Positions 19,289 to 26,892 of a stretch of DNA of 64,000 nt are shown here, piece by piece (position 1 is the first letter of the stretch; every line of letters starts with the position of its first letter). Location of the stretch: positions 19,898 through 83,897 of the forward strand of contig DASZRW010000045.1 of NCBI GenBank assembly GCA_035549015.1, read 5' to 3'. The translations under genes and the position numbers were made by a program. Under the pieces are notes generated by a model, which was not told the origin of the DNA, did no database searches, and saw only the letters and a program-made list of their open reading frames with translations. This DNA comes from JAFDZV01 sp035549015. Lineage in GTDB: Bacteria; Bacteroidota; Ignavibacteria; OLB7.

Positions 19289-20497
19289 ATGACGACACGT
19301 CGTTCGACCACTCCGCATGACGTAGCATTTCATGCGGCGTCGGCATTACTGCTGTTCGTACTTCTCGCACTCGGTGTTGCCGCCTGCAACAACGGGAGGC
19401 CCGAACCCGGAAAGGAGGAAGCTGCCGGCGTTCGGCATCCTGGGGCCGACTCGGCGCGCCATGCGGACTCTGCAGCCAGGGTTCCCGAGCACAAGCTCTC
19501 CGTACCCGAGGCGAAGTTCCCCGAGATCAAGTACACGCGGCTCGCTCTCTCCAGCCGCACGTTGCTCGATTCGGTTCGCCGCCGGTTCGGGAAGACGAAG
19601 GATGGCAATCAGGCGTTCCGTGCGATCACCACGTTGAACCGGAAGGAGTTCGGATTCATCCGGATGGGGGACACCATTGTGGTGCCCGATACGGTGATCG
19701 GCGACATGCGCGCCTACTCCGTGTTCCCGGAGCGCTACCCCGCTGCCGACACGCTTCCCAAGCTCATACTGATCTCGAACCAGTATCAGTGTTATGCCTG
19801 CTACGAGTATGGGCATCTGGTCCGTTTCGCCGCGTGCAACACGGGGACGGAGAGGAAGGCGACATTCCCGGGCCGGTACGCACTCAACTGGAAGGAGCGC
19901 CTTCGCACCTCCTCGCTCAACGAGAACTGGAAGCTCCCGTTCACCTTCAATTTCCATCTGTACGCAGGCAACGCATTTCATCAGTTCGTGATGCCCGGCA
20001 GGCCGGTATCGCATTCGTGCGTGCGCCAGTTCATGCCCGATGCCGAGTGGCTGTTCAGCTGGGGTGAGGGGGCGAAGCGTGATGCGAACGGACGAATGAT
20101 GCCGCTGACCGGCACGCCGGTGATCATCATCGATGTCTTCGACTTCAACCGGCCGCGCGGCGGCCCGTGGCTGGAGCTTACCTCCAATCGCGAGAATGTG
20201 CTGAAGCTTCCCGAGCACCCGATGGGTGTGGAGGAGGCGTGGATCCCGCTGTCGCAGGTCCCGGCTGACGCGCGCGGCGGCATCCCCAATCGCCAGCGCT
20301 ATCTGGTTGCGGAGGATACATTGCGTGCCCGCGGCCAGATCCGTCCGAACGTACATCTCTCCGCTTCCATCGACTACAACAAGCTGCACAAGGCGAAGGA
20401 GGCCGCGAAGGCTCGTGCCGCTGCGTCCAGGGCGAAGGCGCAGGGTGTCACCGAGCAGCATGTTGTGGTGCCGGTGGAGAAGAGCGGCAACAACTGA
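19289..20497 (+). CDS. L,D-transpeptidase (YkuD-type) lipoprotein
   Basis: A 402-residue lipoprotein (lipobox VAAC, Cys33). A Pro/Ala/charged linker leads to a LysM-like segment (about 78-135, 'LNRKEFGFIRMGDTIVVPD'). A YkuD catalytic domain follows with active-site motif SHSCVR at 241-246, the nucleophile being Cys244 with His242 and Arg246. These enzymes make 3-3 peptidoglycan cross-links or attach proteins to the wall. The third motif residue is Ser rather than the usual Gly. The C-terminus is an Ala/Lys-rich helix. The gene is alone between prfA and the convergent yihY-type gene. Confidence 0.88.
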   Translation: MTTRRSTTPHDVAFHAASALLLFVLLALGVAACNNGRPEPGKEEAAGVRHPGADSARHADSAARVPEHKLSVPEAKFPEIKYTRLALSSRTLLDSVRRRFGKTKDGNQAFRAITTLNRKEFGFIRMGDTIVVPDTVIGDMRAYSVFPERYPAADTLPKLILISNQYQCYACYEYGHLVRFAACNTGTERKATFPGRYALNWKERLRTSSLNENWKLPFTFNFHLYAGNAFHQFVMPGRPVSHSCVRQFMPDAEWLFSWGEGAKRDANGRMMPLTGTPVIIIDVFDFNRPRGGPWLELTSNRENVLKLPEHPMGVEEAWIPLSQVPADARGGIPNRQRYLVAEDTLRARGQIRPNVHLSASIDYNKLHKAKEAAKARAAASRAKAQGVTEQHVVVPVEKSGNN

Positions 20498-20689
20498 TGC
20501 TTCGGGCCGATGCTCGATCTGCCTGATGCAGATTCCCGGTTGAACTACCGATCGTCATACGGCATCGGTGTCTCAGCCGGGACGCCGTACGCCCGCTCGC
20601 GATGGAATGAATGCGTCGTGGTTCATGGACCGGCTGGGGTGAACGCCGTGGAGGTGGCTGAAGCCCTGCCTGCCGTGGAAGCGCGGCCG

Positions 20690-21655
20690 TCACGCCTCCG
20701 CGCGTGAGGCCTTCTCGAACATCCTCCGCGCGTTCCATCGGCTCTGCTTCACATGATAGGCAACCTCCGCGCCGATCAGGAAGACCAGCGAACTGACGTA
20801 GATCCAGAGCGCTGCCGCTGCGAAGAAGGCATAGGTGCCGTAGACTCTGCCAAAGGAATTGAACTCCGTGATGTAGATGCTGAAGATGTAGTGGGCCAGT
20901 TCCCAGAGCGCCGCACTCGTGAGCGTTCCAATCAGGATGATGTGCCGTTCCTGACGCTGGTACGGCATGTATCGGAACATCACCAGGAAGAGAAGCAGGG
21001 TAACGACGAAGTTGACGCCGAAGGAGAGGAGCGATTCCAACTGCGACAGGTGGATCACCTGACCGACCTTGTCACCGGCGGCCAGCACCAGTTGCAGTAT
21101 CGGTCCCGTGATGATCGAGAGAAACACCAGCATGCCGATCATCATGATGGCCATGAAGTCGTACAGCTTGTAGATAAGGTAGCCTCGAACCTCACGGCAG
21201 CGGAGCACGCTGTTGATCGCCACACGTATCGACGAGGCCAGAGCCGATGCGCTCCAGAGCAGTCCCACCGCGCCGATAACTCCCGCCAGCCCGCGGTTGC
21301 GAATCAGGATGTCGATCTGCGACTGCAGCTTCACCAGGATATCTTCCCGAAAACCCTCGGCAACGATGTACGTATGCGCCACCCGGTTCAGCTCCTGCAT
21401 GATCGCGGCGGAGTCCAGCACGTAGCCGAGAACGAAGAGGATCAGAAGGATGGTTGGAACGAGCGAGGTGATGATGTTGAACGCGATGCCGGCGGCGTAC
21501 ATGTAGACGTGATCGCTGTCGGTGCGGAGCGCGATGGCCCATACATGGCTGCGGATGCGGCGAACCCAATGCCATGCCCAGCGCCACCAGTCCGTAACGG
21601 GCCTCAGTGTCGTGGTTTCCGCTGTCGATCGTGATTCGGAGGATATGTCCGGCAC
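20690..21655 (-). CDS. YihY/BrkB family integral membrane protein
   Basis: A 321-residue inner-membrane protein with about six transmembrane segments, for example 'GIAFNIITSLVPTILLILF', 'FMAIMMIGMLVFLSII', 'VNFVVTLLLFLVMF' and 'FFAAAALWIYVSSLVFLIGA'. This matches the YihY/BrkB family in length and in the N-terminal 'AAGIAFN' and 'VYGTYAFFAAAALWIY' segments. The family is often labelled ribonuclease BN, but that activity belongs to RNase Z; the true function is unknown. It lies 65 bp upstream of the stop of lolA on the same strand and may follow it in one transcript. Confidence 0.88.
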   Translation of the reverse strand: MPDISSESRSTAETTTLRPVTDWWRWAWHWVRRIRSHVWAIALRTDSDHVYMYAAGIAFNIITSLVPTILLILFVLGYVLDSAAIMQELNRVAHTYIVAEGFREDILVKLQSQIDILIRNRGLAGVIGAVGLLWSASALASSIRVAINSVLRCREVRGYLIYKLYDFMAIMMIGMLVFLSIITGPILQLVLAAGDKVGQVIHLSQLESLLSFGVNFVVTLLLFLVMFRYMPYQRQERHIILIGTLTSAALWELAHYIFSIYITEFNSFGRVYGTYAFFAAAALWIYVSSLVFLIGAEVAYHVKQSRWNARRMFEKASRAEA

Positions 21656-21720
21656 GGAGTCCTGATGTCACATGATGAACCGCAGCACCACCCGAAGGCG
21701 ATGCTGCGACAATGCGCCGA

Positions 21721-22389
21721 CTACTTCGAGAGGTCCACCACGCGAACGCCGCCGGGTGGGTTGAATGTGAACGTGGAGGCGGGGATCGATCCCCCATAGC
21801 GTGCGGAAAGAATCCGCAGCTTCAGCGAGCCCACCGACGGGCCCTCGATATCCACCTGCTGAAATCTGTAGGTGCTCTTGTCGATGTAGAGCGTGGCCTT
21901 CGTTACATCGCCGATCTTCCCGCCGGCTCCAGGTGTGCAGCGCACAATCCACACCGGCCTGCCGTTCAGCTTCTCTTCGCCGGCCAGTTCGGTCGCGTAG
22001 TTCCCGGGGAACGCCGTGAGAATATCCTCCGGCGTAAGGCGTCCCGTTCCCTTCGACGCCCTGGAGATCACCACCTGCTTCTTCTCCGGCGTATATGTCC
22101 ACACCTTCGTTCCATCGCTGACGATCGTCTGCTTCGGCAGATCCAGCCGGTAGCGATCGCCTCCCTGATACACCAGCGTTCCGCTCGCGTTGCCGGTGCC
22201 GCCGGTCTGCTCGAACCGGATCTCCGCGCTCGACGTGGACGCATAAATGCTCTTCACCTTCTGGACGATCTGCTTCACATCCGTGGTCTGATGCGGCCTG
22301 GTGCGCGCAAGACCCGTGCTGAGCACAACTGTGACGAGCAGGAGTATGGTTGCAATCTGCCGCGGTTGTATATGCATGACGGTATCCAT
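21721..22389 (-). CDS. lolA: LolA-like outer-membrane lipoprotein carrier
   Basis: A 222-residue periplasmic protein with a signal peptide (ending near STGLAR) and the LolA half-barrel pattern: 'VKSIYASTSSAEIRFEQT', 'GTLVYQGGDRYRLDLP', 'QTIVSDGTKVWTYTPEKKQVVI' and 'FRFQQVDIEG'-type strands. LolA carries lipoproteins from LolCDE to the outer membrane, which suits a genome with many lipoproteins. An ATG four codons in is an alternative start. It precedes the YihY-type gene on the same strand. Confidence 0.87.
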   Translation of the reverse strand: MDTVMHIQPRQIATILLLVTVVLSTGLARTRPHQTTDVKQIVQKVKSIYASTSSAEIRFEQTGGTGNASGTLVYQGGDRYRLDLPKQTIVSDGTKVWTYTPEKKQVVISRASKGTGRLTPEDILTAFPGNYATELAGEEKLNGRPVWIVRCTPGAGGKIGDVTKATLYIDKSTYRFQQVDIEGPSVGSLKLRILSARYGGSIPASTFTFNPPGGVRVVDLSK

Positions 22390-22492
22390 GATGTTGACTG
22401 CGCTAATTAACGGAATGGGGAGGAATGCGAGGTCATCCCCGCGACATTTTTCTTGCGGCTGTGTGACCTGTTCGCGGTTGTCTGCGTTTAAC

Positions 22493-22510
22493 GGCCGCCG
22501 GCGGGCGGCC
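22493..22510 (-). terminator. Short GC hairpin after the HhH/beta-barrel gene
   Basis: GGCCGCC pairs with GGCGGCC around a 4-nt loop, two bases past the stop codon of the gene on the minus strand. It is followed by GTTAAAC rather than a T run, so termination is tentative. Confidence 0.4.
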
Positions 22511-22512
22511 TG

Positions 22513-24690
22513 CTACTGAAACGTAATATCGGCCTGAAGTGCCAGTGCATCGGCAGTGTTGCCCCGAATTTCCTGAAGGCTTCCGGGGCTGATGCTGCTC
22601 CGGTCGTTGTATGTAGTCGACGTAAACGAGCCGGATATGAGAAGCCCTTCGATTGGCTGCCAGCGCACGAACATGGCCACGTGATATCCGTCGCCGGAGA
22701 GCGGCGAACTGGCAATGCGGCCCGGCAGGTCGGCATCGGCAATACGCGGCGCGGCGTCGAACGCGCCGGCGGTGAAGAACGCAACGCGCCCGCCGGCAAC
22801 AACGGTGCGCACCGGATGACAGCGAACGTCGATCATGGTGAGAATGCCGTCGCCGGCCGGCCGGGAGTCGTCGTACTGAACCTGCGTGCGCTCGAACCGG
22901 CCGTGCAGCAGCAGCATGCCGCTCAACACCGCAATGCGCGCATCGCAGCGGACCCCGGCAAGGTCACGGTCCAGCAGCCGCTTCCGTTCGCGATCGAGCG
23001 TATCCGGCACCGTGAACGCATTCAGGTTACGCGCGCTGCGAAGGCGGAGCGAGAGGAGAACGGTGGAGGCCGGACGATATTCCGCCGTGATTGCCGCATC
23101 GTGGCCGGCTCTCGGGAAGGGGACCGTTGGCGTGCGCTCCACGGTGTTGAACAGATCCAGACGGGCCTCGATGCGCGCCGCGCGCAACGGCCGCAGTTCC
23201 ACTGCCGCATACAATCCCTCCTCGTTCCCTGCGGCCGAACCGAACGGATCGCCGTGAATCGCCGCCAGCCGGGGGGACTGATAGCGGAGCGAGAGCGACG
23301 CCTCCAGATGCGTTCCGCGTGTGAGCATGGTTGCAACACCCCCCACCCCGCCCCCTGCACCCGCCACCTCACCGGCAAGCACTGTGCCGCGCAGCGTGTA
23401 ACGCCAGTTGAAGGAGATCCCGGTAATGCGATCGCCCGCGAACTCGTAGAACAGCCGGCGCTGGAACGGCGAGGAGTAGGCCGCACTGTAGACCGTGAGG
23501 CCGCTGCTTCCCTCTGCGCTTCGCGAACGGACCGATGCCCCGATCAATGTCTCGTTCAGATTGCCTGAACGTCGCAGCTCGCTCCAGGTGCGCCGGTAGC
23601 CGTCGCCGCGCAGCGTTGCGATCGCGGTTCCGCTGTCCGCTCCCGTGCCGGATGCATCCGGCGTAGCATCCAGCCAACGGCCGGAGGCGAAGATCATCGC
23701 CTCCAGATTGTCCGCCAGCACGCCGCGGCGGGTCTCCACAACGGCGCCGCGCAGAAATCGTGTCTCCTCGGCGGACGCGTGCCCGGCCGCTCCATGGGGG
23801 ATGCGCAGTGGTGCGGTGACCGCTTCCGCCGTTCCGAAATTCCCGGTGGAGGTCCAGAGGAGCAATCCCTGGCCGATCTCGAGATCGTAGTCGCCTGCAA
23901 CGATTCGCACGGGCCCGGCCGCGCCCTCCGCGTATGCGCTCAGAAAGGCACCGAGTCGTGTGCGAACCCGGGAACGTGCAGGCGTTGCCTCGGTCAGTTC
24001 GTAGTCTTCATGGGTGAACGCGCTCGTGTCCCGTACCAGCAGCGCCTCCCCGGCATCCTTCTCGAACAGCAGGCCGGCCCTCCACTCCGATGCCTCGATC
24101 TCCACCCGTGCCAGCGCAGCAACGGGACTGCCGAGATACCGTGCTCCGGGCGTCAGTGTGTCGAGCCTCAATGAATCGCCGGACACGGGGTCGCGGCGCA
24201 GGACCTGCCGATGGAGCATGTCGATGTAGCCGCGCCGCTTCTCGAGTGTGCCGGCCGCGCGCAGCCGCACAGTCGCTTCGGGGAGCGTGAGCCGCGCAGC
24301 GGTGTCCAGCGTGGTGTAGTCGCCGAGTGCCAGAAGCGCATCCGCGGTCATGTCCTCCAGCGAGTCGATCTCCGCCAGTGCCGCCGGATGCCGGTTGCGT
24401 ACGAAGTTCAGGATGGAGCGGGCAAGCATCGGAGAGATGCCGGGGAGCCGGGCAAGCCGGTCCTCGTCGGCGCGGTACAGATTCAGCGGATGCCGCCGCA
24501 GCCGTTCGAGGCCGTCGAGCCGCGGATCGTCCTCGTCGCCATCCAGCCCCGATCGCTCGGCGTCGGACTCGATCAGATCATCCACAACGTTGCTCTCGCC
24601 GCGCGGCCACTGCTGCGCATGCAAAAGATGTGCTGCAAGAAGCAGCGCGATTGCCGGCATCATGCGCGCGGCACGGATATCGTGGTTCAT
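22513..24690 (-). CDS. Helix-hairpin-helix domain plus predicted outer-membrane beta-barrel protein
   Basis: A 725-residue exported protein. The signal peptide ends at about residue 26 (LLHAQQ). A ComEA-like helix-hairpin-helix region follows (about 68-125, 'ADEDRLARLPGISPMLARSI'). The rest is Arg/Leu-rich alternating strands typical of a large beta-barrel ('LTVYSAAYSSPFQRRLFYEF', 'LEASLSLRYQSP', 'RTVVAGGRVAFFTAGAF') ending in an aromatic/Gln residue (ITFQ). Proteins with this composition are known in Bacteroidota; a role in DNA uptake is inferred from the HhH domain and untested. It is followed by a GC hairpin, and the smaller barrel-type gene lies upstream on the same strand. Confidence 0.75.
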   Translation of the reverse strand: MNHDIRAARMMPAIALLLAAHLLHAQQWPRGESNVVDDLIESDAERSGLDGDEDDPRLDGLERLRRHPLNLYRADEDRLARLPGISPMLARSILNFVRNRHPAALAEIDSLEDMTADALLALGDYTTLDTAARLTLPEATVRLRAAGTLEKRRGYIDMLHRQVLRRDPVSGDSLRLDTLTPGARYLGSPVAALARVEIEASEWRAGLLFEKDAGEALLVRDTSAFTHEDYELTEATPARSRVRTRLGAFLSAYAEGAAGPVRIVAGDYDLEIGQGLLLWTSTGNFGTAEAVTAPLRIPHGAAGHASAEETRFLRGAVVETRRGVLADNLEAMIFASGRWLDATPDASGTGADSGTAIATLRGDGYRRTWSELRRSGNLNETLIGASVRSRSAEGSSGLTVYSAAYSSPFQRRLFYEFAGDRITGISFNWRYTLRGTVLAGEVAGAGGGVGGVATMLTRGTHLEASLSLRYQSPRLAAIHGDPFGSAAGNEEGLYAAVELRPLRAARIEARLDLFNTVERTPTVPFPRAGHDAAITAEYRPASTVLLSLRLRSARNLNAFTVPDTLDRERKRLLDRDLAGVRCDARIAVLSGMLLLHGRFERTQVQYDDSRPAGDGILTMIDVRCHPVRTVVAGGRVAFFTAGAFDAAPRIADADLPGRIASSPLSGDGYHVAMFVRWQPIEGLLISGSFTSTTYNDRSSISPGSLQEIRGNTADALALQADITFQ

Positions 24691-24762
24691 GCATGCGGGC
24701 GGGGAGATCGTGAAGCTTGATGGGCGGAACGCTGTTCGCGGATCGTGTGGAGCGGTATCGAT

Positions 24763-24780
24763 GGCCGGCCGCGGCCGGCC
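24763..24780 (-). terminator. 18-bp GC palindrome after the small barrel gene
   Basis: A perfect palindrome of GGCCGGCC-type sequence two bases after the stop codon on the minus strand. It may attenuate transcription into the HhH/barrel gene; it lacks a T run. Confidence 0.35.
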
Positions 24781-24781
24781 G

Positions 24782-25618
24782 CTACCAGTGCAGGCCGACG
24801 CCGATGGCGTGACGCATGCCGACGTTTGCGACATAGGACCCGCCGTACTCCAGCAGTACCGTCTCCGCTGCGTAACTGAGTCCGGCGGCCACCCGCTCTG
24901 GCGTCACCCCGGCGCCGAAGCGGAGCGTCAGGCGGTCTGCAGGGATGTGGGAGATACCGAACGATGCGCCGGCGGAACGTTCGGACTCGTGTGCGATGTC
25001 GAAGGAGACGGTGGTCTGCGGGACGAGATCGAACGCAACGCCGAGCGAGATGCTCTGCGGGAACGGCGTGCCGGCGATCGACGACCGGGTGAGATTACGC
25101 ACCGCCGCCGCAGCACGCATTCGTACGTTCAGGCGGAGCAGGAAGCCGGCGTCCAGTTCCGGCGCCGTGGCTGCGCCGTAGCCTCGTACTGCGATGGCAT
25201 GAAGCCGGAACGCGACGCCGATCCGTACATCCTGCGCAACGGAATACGCTCCGGCAATGCCGGCGGAGATCTCGCTGTAGCTCAGCGCACCGACGCCGCC
25301 GATCGTCGCGGCCAGCGCCAGAGTGGTGTCGTGCCTCCAGGATGCCATGGCCGAGCCATCGCGGTATCCCTCGATTCCCAGCGCGGATGGTGCGAACGCC
25401 GCGGCGAACGTGCGGGCGGAGTCCGATGCCGTGGCAGCGGGGTTGGCTGCCGCAAACCACGGGCTCTCCGTCCGCGCGGTCACGGCGCCGGCCATCGCGA
25501 TGCCGGGCGGCGAGTTCCAGTTCTGCCCCGTGACGGCGCCTGGAAGGGCAAGCAGAATCAGGCAGGGAAGCGAAGTCCCCTTTATCCAATGGATGCGGTT
25601 CAGTATGTTGTTTTTCAT
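24782..25618 (-). CDS. Predicted outer-membrane beta-barrel protein (PorV/FadL-like)
   Basis: A 278-residue exported protein with a signal peptide ending near GAVTGQ. The mature N-terminus 'SPPGIAMAGAVTARTESPWF' followed by 'AANPAA' resembles that of FadL/PorV/UPF0164-type barrels, where a plug segment precedes 12-14 strands. The remainder alternates hydrophobic and small residues and ends in an aromatic residue (GVGLHW), typical for Bam-dependent barrels. In T9SS genomes such proteins can be PorV/PorQ-like shuttle components, but the similarity here is only by pattern. It is 91 bp upstream of the HhH/barrel gene and probably co-transcribed. Confidence 0.65.
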   Translation of the reverse strand: MKNNILNRIHWIKGTSLPCLILLALPGAVTGQNWNSPPGIAMAGAVTARTESPWFAAANPAATASDSARTFAAAFAPSALGIEGYRDGSAMASWRHDTTLALAATIGGVGALSYSEISAGIAGAYSVAQDVRIGVAFRLHAIAVRGYGAATAPELDAGFLLRLNVRMRAAAAVRNLTRSSIAGTPFPQSISLGVAFDLVPQTTVSFDIAHESERSAGASFGISHIPADRLTLRFGAGVTPERVAAGLSYAAETVLLEYGGSYVANVGMRHAIGVGLHW

Positions 25619-25867
25619 CACGGCCCCCACGGATGAAGGATCCACAATGCGCCGAACAATTGCCGTGTGAAATGATGCAGGGAGGATGACGTGTGGAAGG
25701 GAGGAGAGGAGACGGCTCGGTGCCGATAGCTTCCAGCGGGGAGCGATCCCCAACCTGCTTGCAGGCATGTTGGTTCCGCATCTGATGGAAGCTGTAAACC
25801 TGCTGCGCGTGCGCAGGTCCGAACCATCCGGACAACGCTCAACTTACGAAGACGGTTCAATCAGTCA

Positions 25868-26791
25868 ATGCGCTCTACCATGATCAGATTTCGGATCGCC
25901 GTTTCCGCGGCTGCGATGCTGCTTCTCGGTTTCACGTTCCAGTCCGTCAGGGCACAGGAGATCGATGCAACGGTGTCGGTAAACGTCGAGCAGCTTCCCA
26001 TCGCCAGCCAGCAGGAGCTCTCTACGTTTGCCGACGACCTGAAGCGCTATGTCGAGAACACTCGCTGGACCGGTGAGAACTGGGAGGGGCCGAAGATCAA
26101 GATGAACTTTGCAGTGATCTTTACCGGAGCCAGCGGCGATGGCATGTATTCCACGCGTCTCGTTGTGGGAAGCCAGCGCCGCATCAACAACTCCGAAAAG
26201 ACCTCGCCGATGGTGAAGATCCTGGACGACTCCTGGAGCTTCAGCTACACGCGCAACCAGCCGTTCGTGCAGGATCCCACGCGCTACGATCCGCTTACCG
26301 GGTTGATCGACTTCTACGTCTACGTGGCAATCGGCCTGGACTTCGACAGCTACGCGTATCTCGGGGGTGCCTCCACCTACGAGAAGGCGTGGACGCTGGC
26401 CCAGCGCGCGCAGATCCGTACGGACGTGGATGGTTGGAAGACGGACGTTACTCCCGGCACGTTCTCCAAGTACGGGCTTATCCGCGAGCTCACGGAGATG
26501 CGTTTCGCACCGCTGCGCAGATTCATCTTCAACTATCATTACAACGGTCTCGATCTCACCTCGAGCAACAAACAGGCCGCGCTGGACTCCATCAACACCT
26601 ACATCGGCGATCTCGTTATTGCGAAGGACAAGCTGGTGCAGCCAAGCGTGTTGCTTCGCGTGATGAACGACGCCAAGTACATGGAGTTCGCGGAGCTGTT
26701 TGCCGGCTACACCGATCCCGTTATCTGGCGCAAGCTCATCTATCTCGATCCGGGCCATCAGTCCACCTTCGAACAGGCGCGCGATCGATAG
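25868..26791 (+). CDS. DUF4835 (PorD-like) exported protein
   Basis: A 307-residue protein with a signal peptide (ending SVRAQ). The conserved DUF4835 body includes 'DLKRYVENTRWTGENWEG' near the N-terminus, 'QPFVQDPTRYDPLTGLIDFYVY' and a C-terminal segment ending in charged residues. In Bacteroidota, DUF4835 proteins are linked to the type IX secretion apparatus (PorD) and are found only in that phylum and close relatives. Its presence supports a working T9SS and the lineage assignment. It is divergent from the barrel gene and convergent with the subtilase, with a strong hairpin between. Confidence 0.85.
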   Translation: MRSTMIRFRIAVSAAAMLLLGFTFQSVRAQEIDATVSVNVEQLPIASQQELSTFADDLKRYVENTRWTGENWEGPKIKMNFAVIFTGASGDGMYSTRLVVGSQRRINNSEKTSPMVKILDDSWSFSYTRNQPFVQDPTRYDPLTGLIDFYVYVAIGLDFDSYAYLGGASTYEKAWTLAQRAQIRTDVDGWKTDVTPGTFSKYGLIRELTEMRFAPLRRFIFNYHYNGLDLTSSNKQAALDSINTYIGDLVIAKDKLVQPSVLLRVMNDAKYMEFAELFAGYTDPVIWRKLIYLDPGHQSTFEQARDR

Positions 26792-26830
26792 CCGCCTCCG
26801 GCGATCCATCGTATCGGGATACCTCAACGA

Positions 26831-26864
26831 AAAGCGCTCCGGCAGTCGGCTGCCGGAGCGCTTT
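26831..26864. terminator. Bidirectional hairpin terminator between DUF4835 gene and subtilase
   Basis: A perfect 15-bp stem (AAAGCGCTCCGGCAG arm) with a 4-nt loop. The A/T-rich arm ends give AAAA on one side and CTTT on the other, suiting termination in both directions. Confidence 0.85.
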
Positions 26865-26892
26865 GCATTACGGTGGCCGGCTTCCGGCTCTC

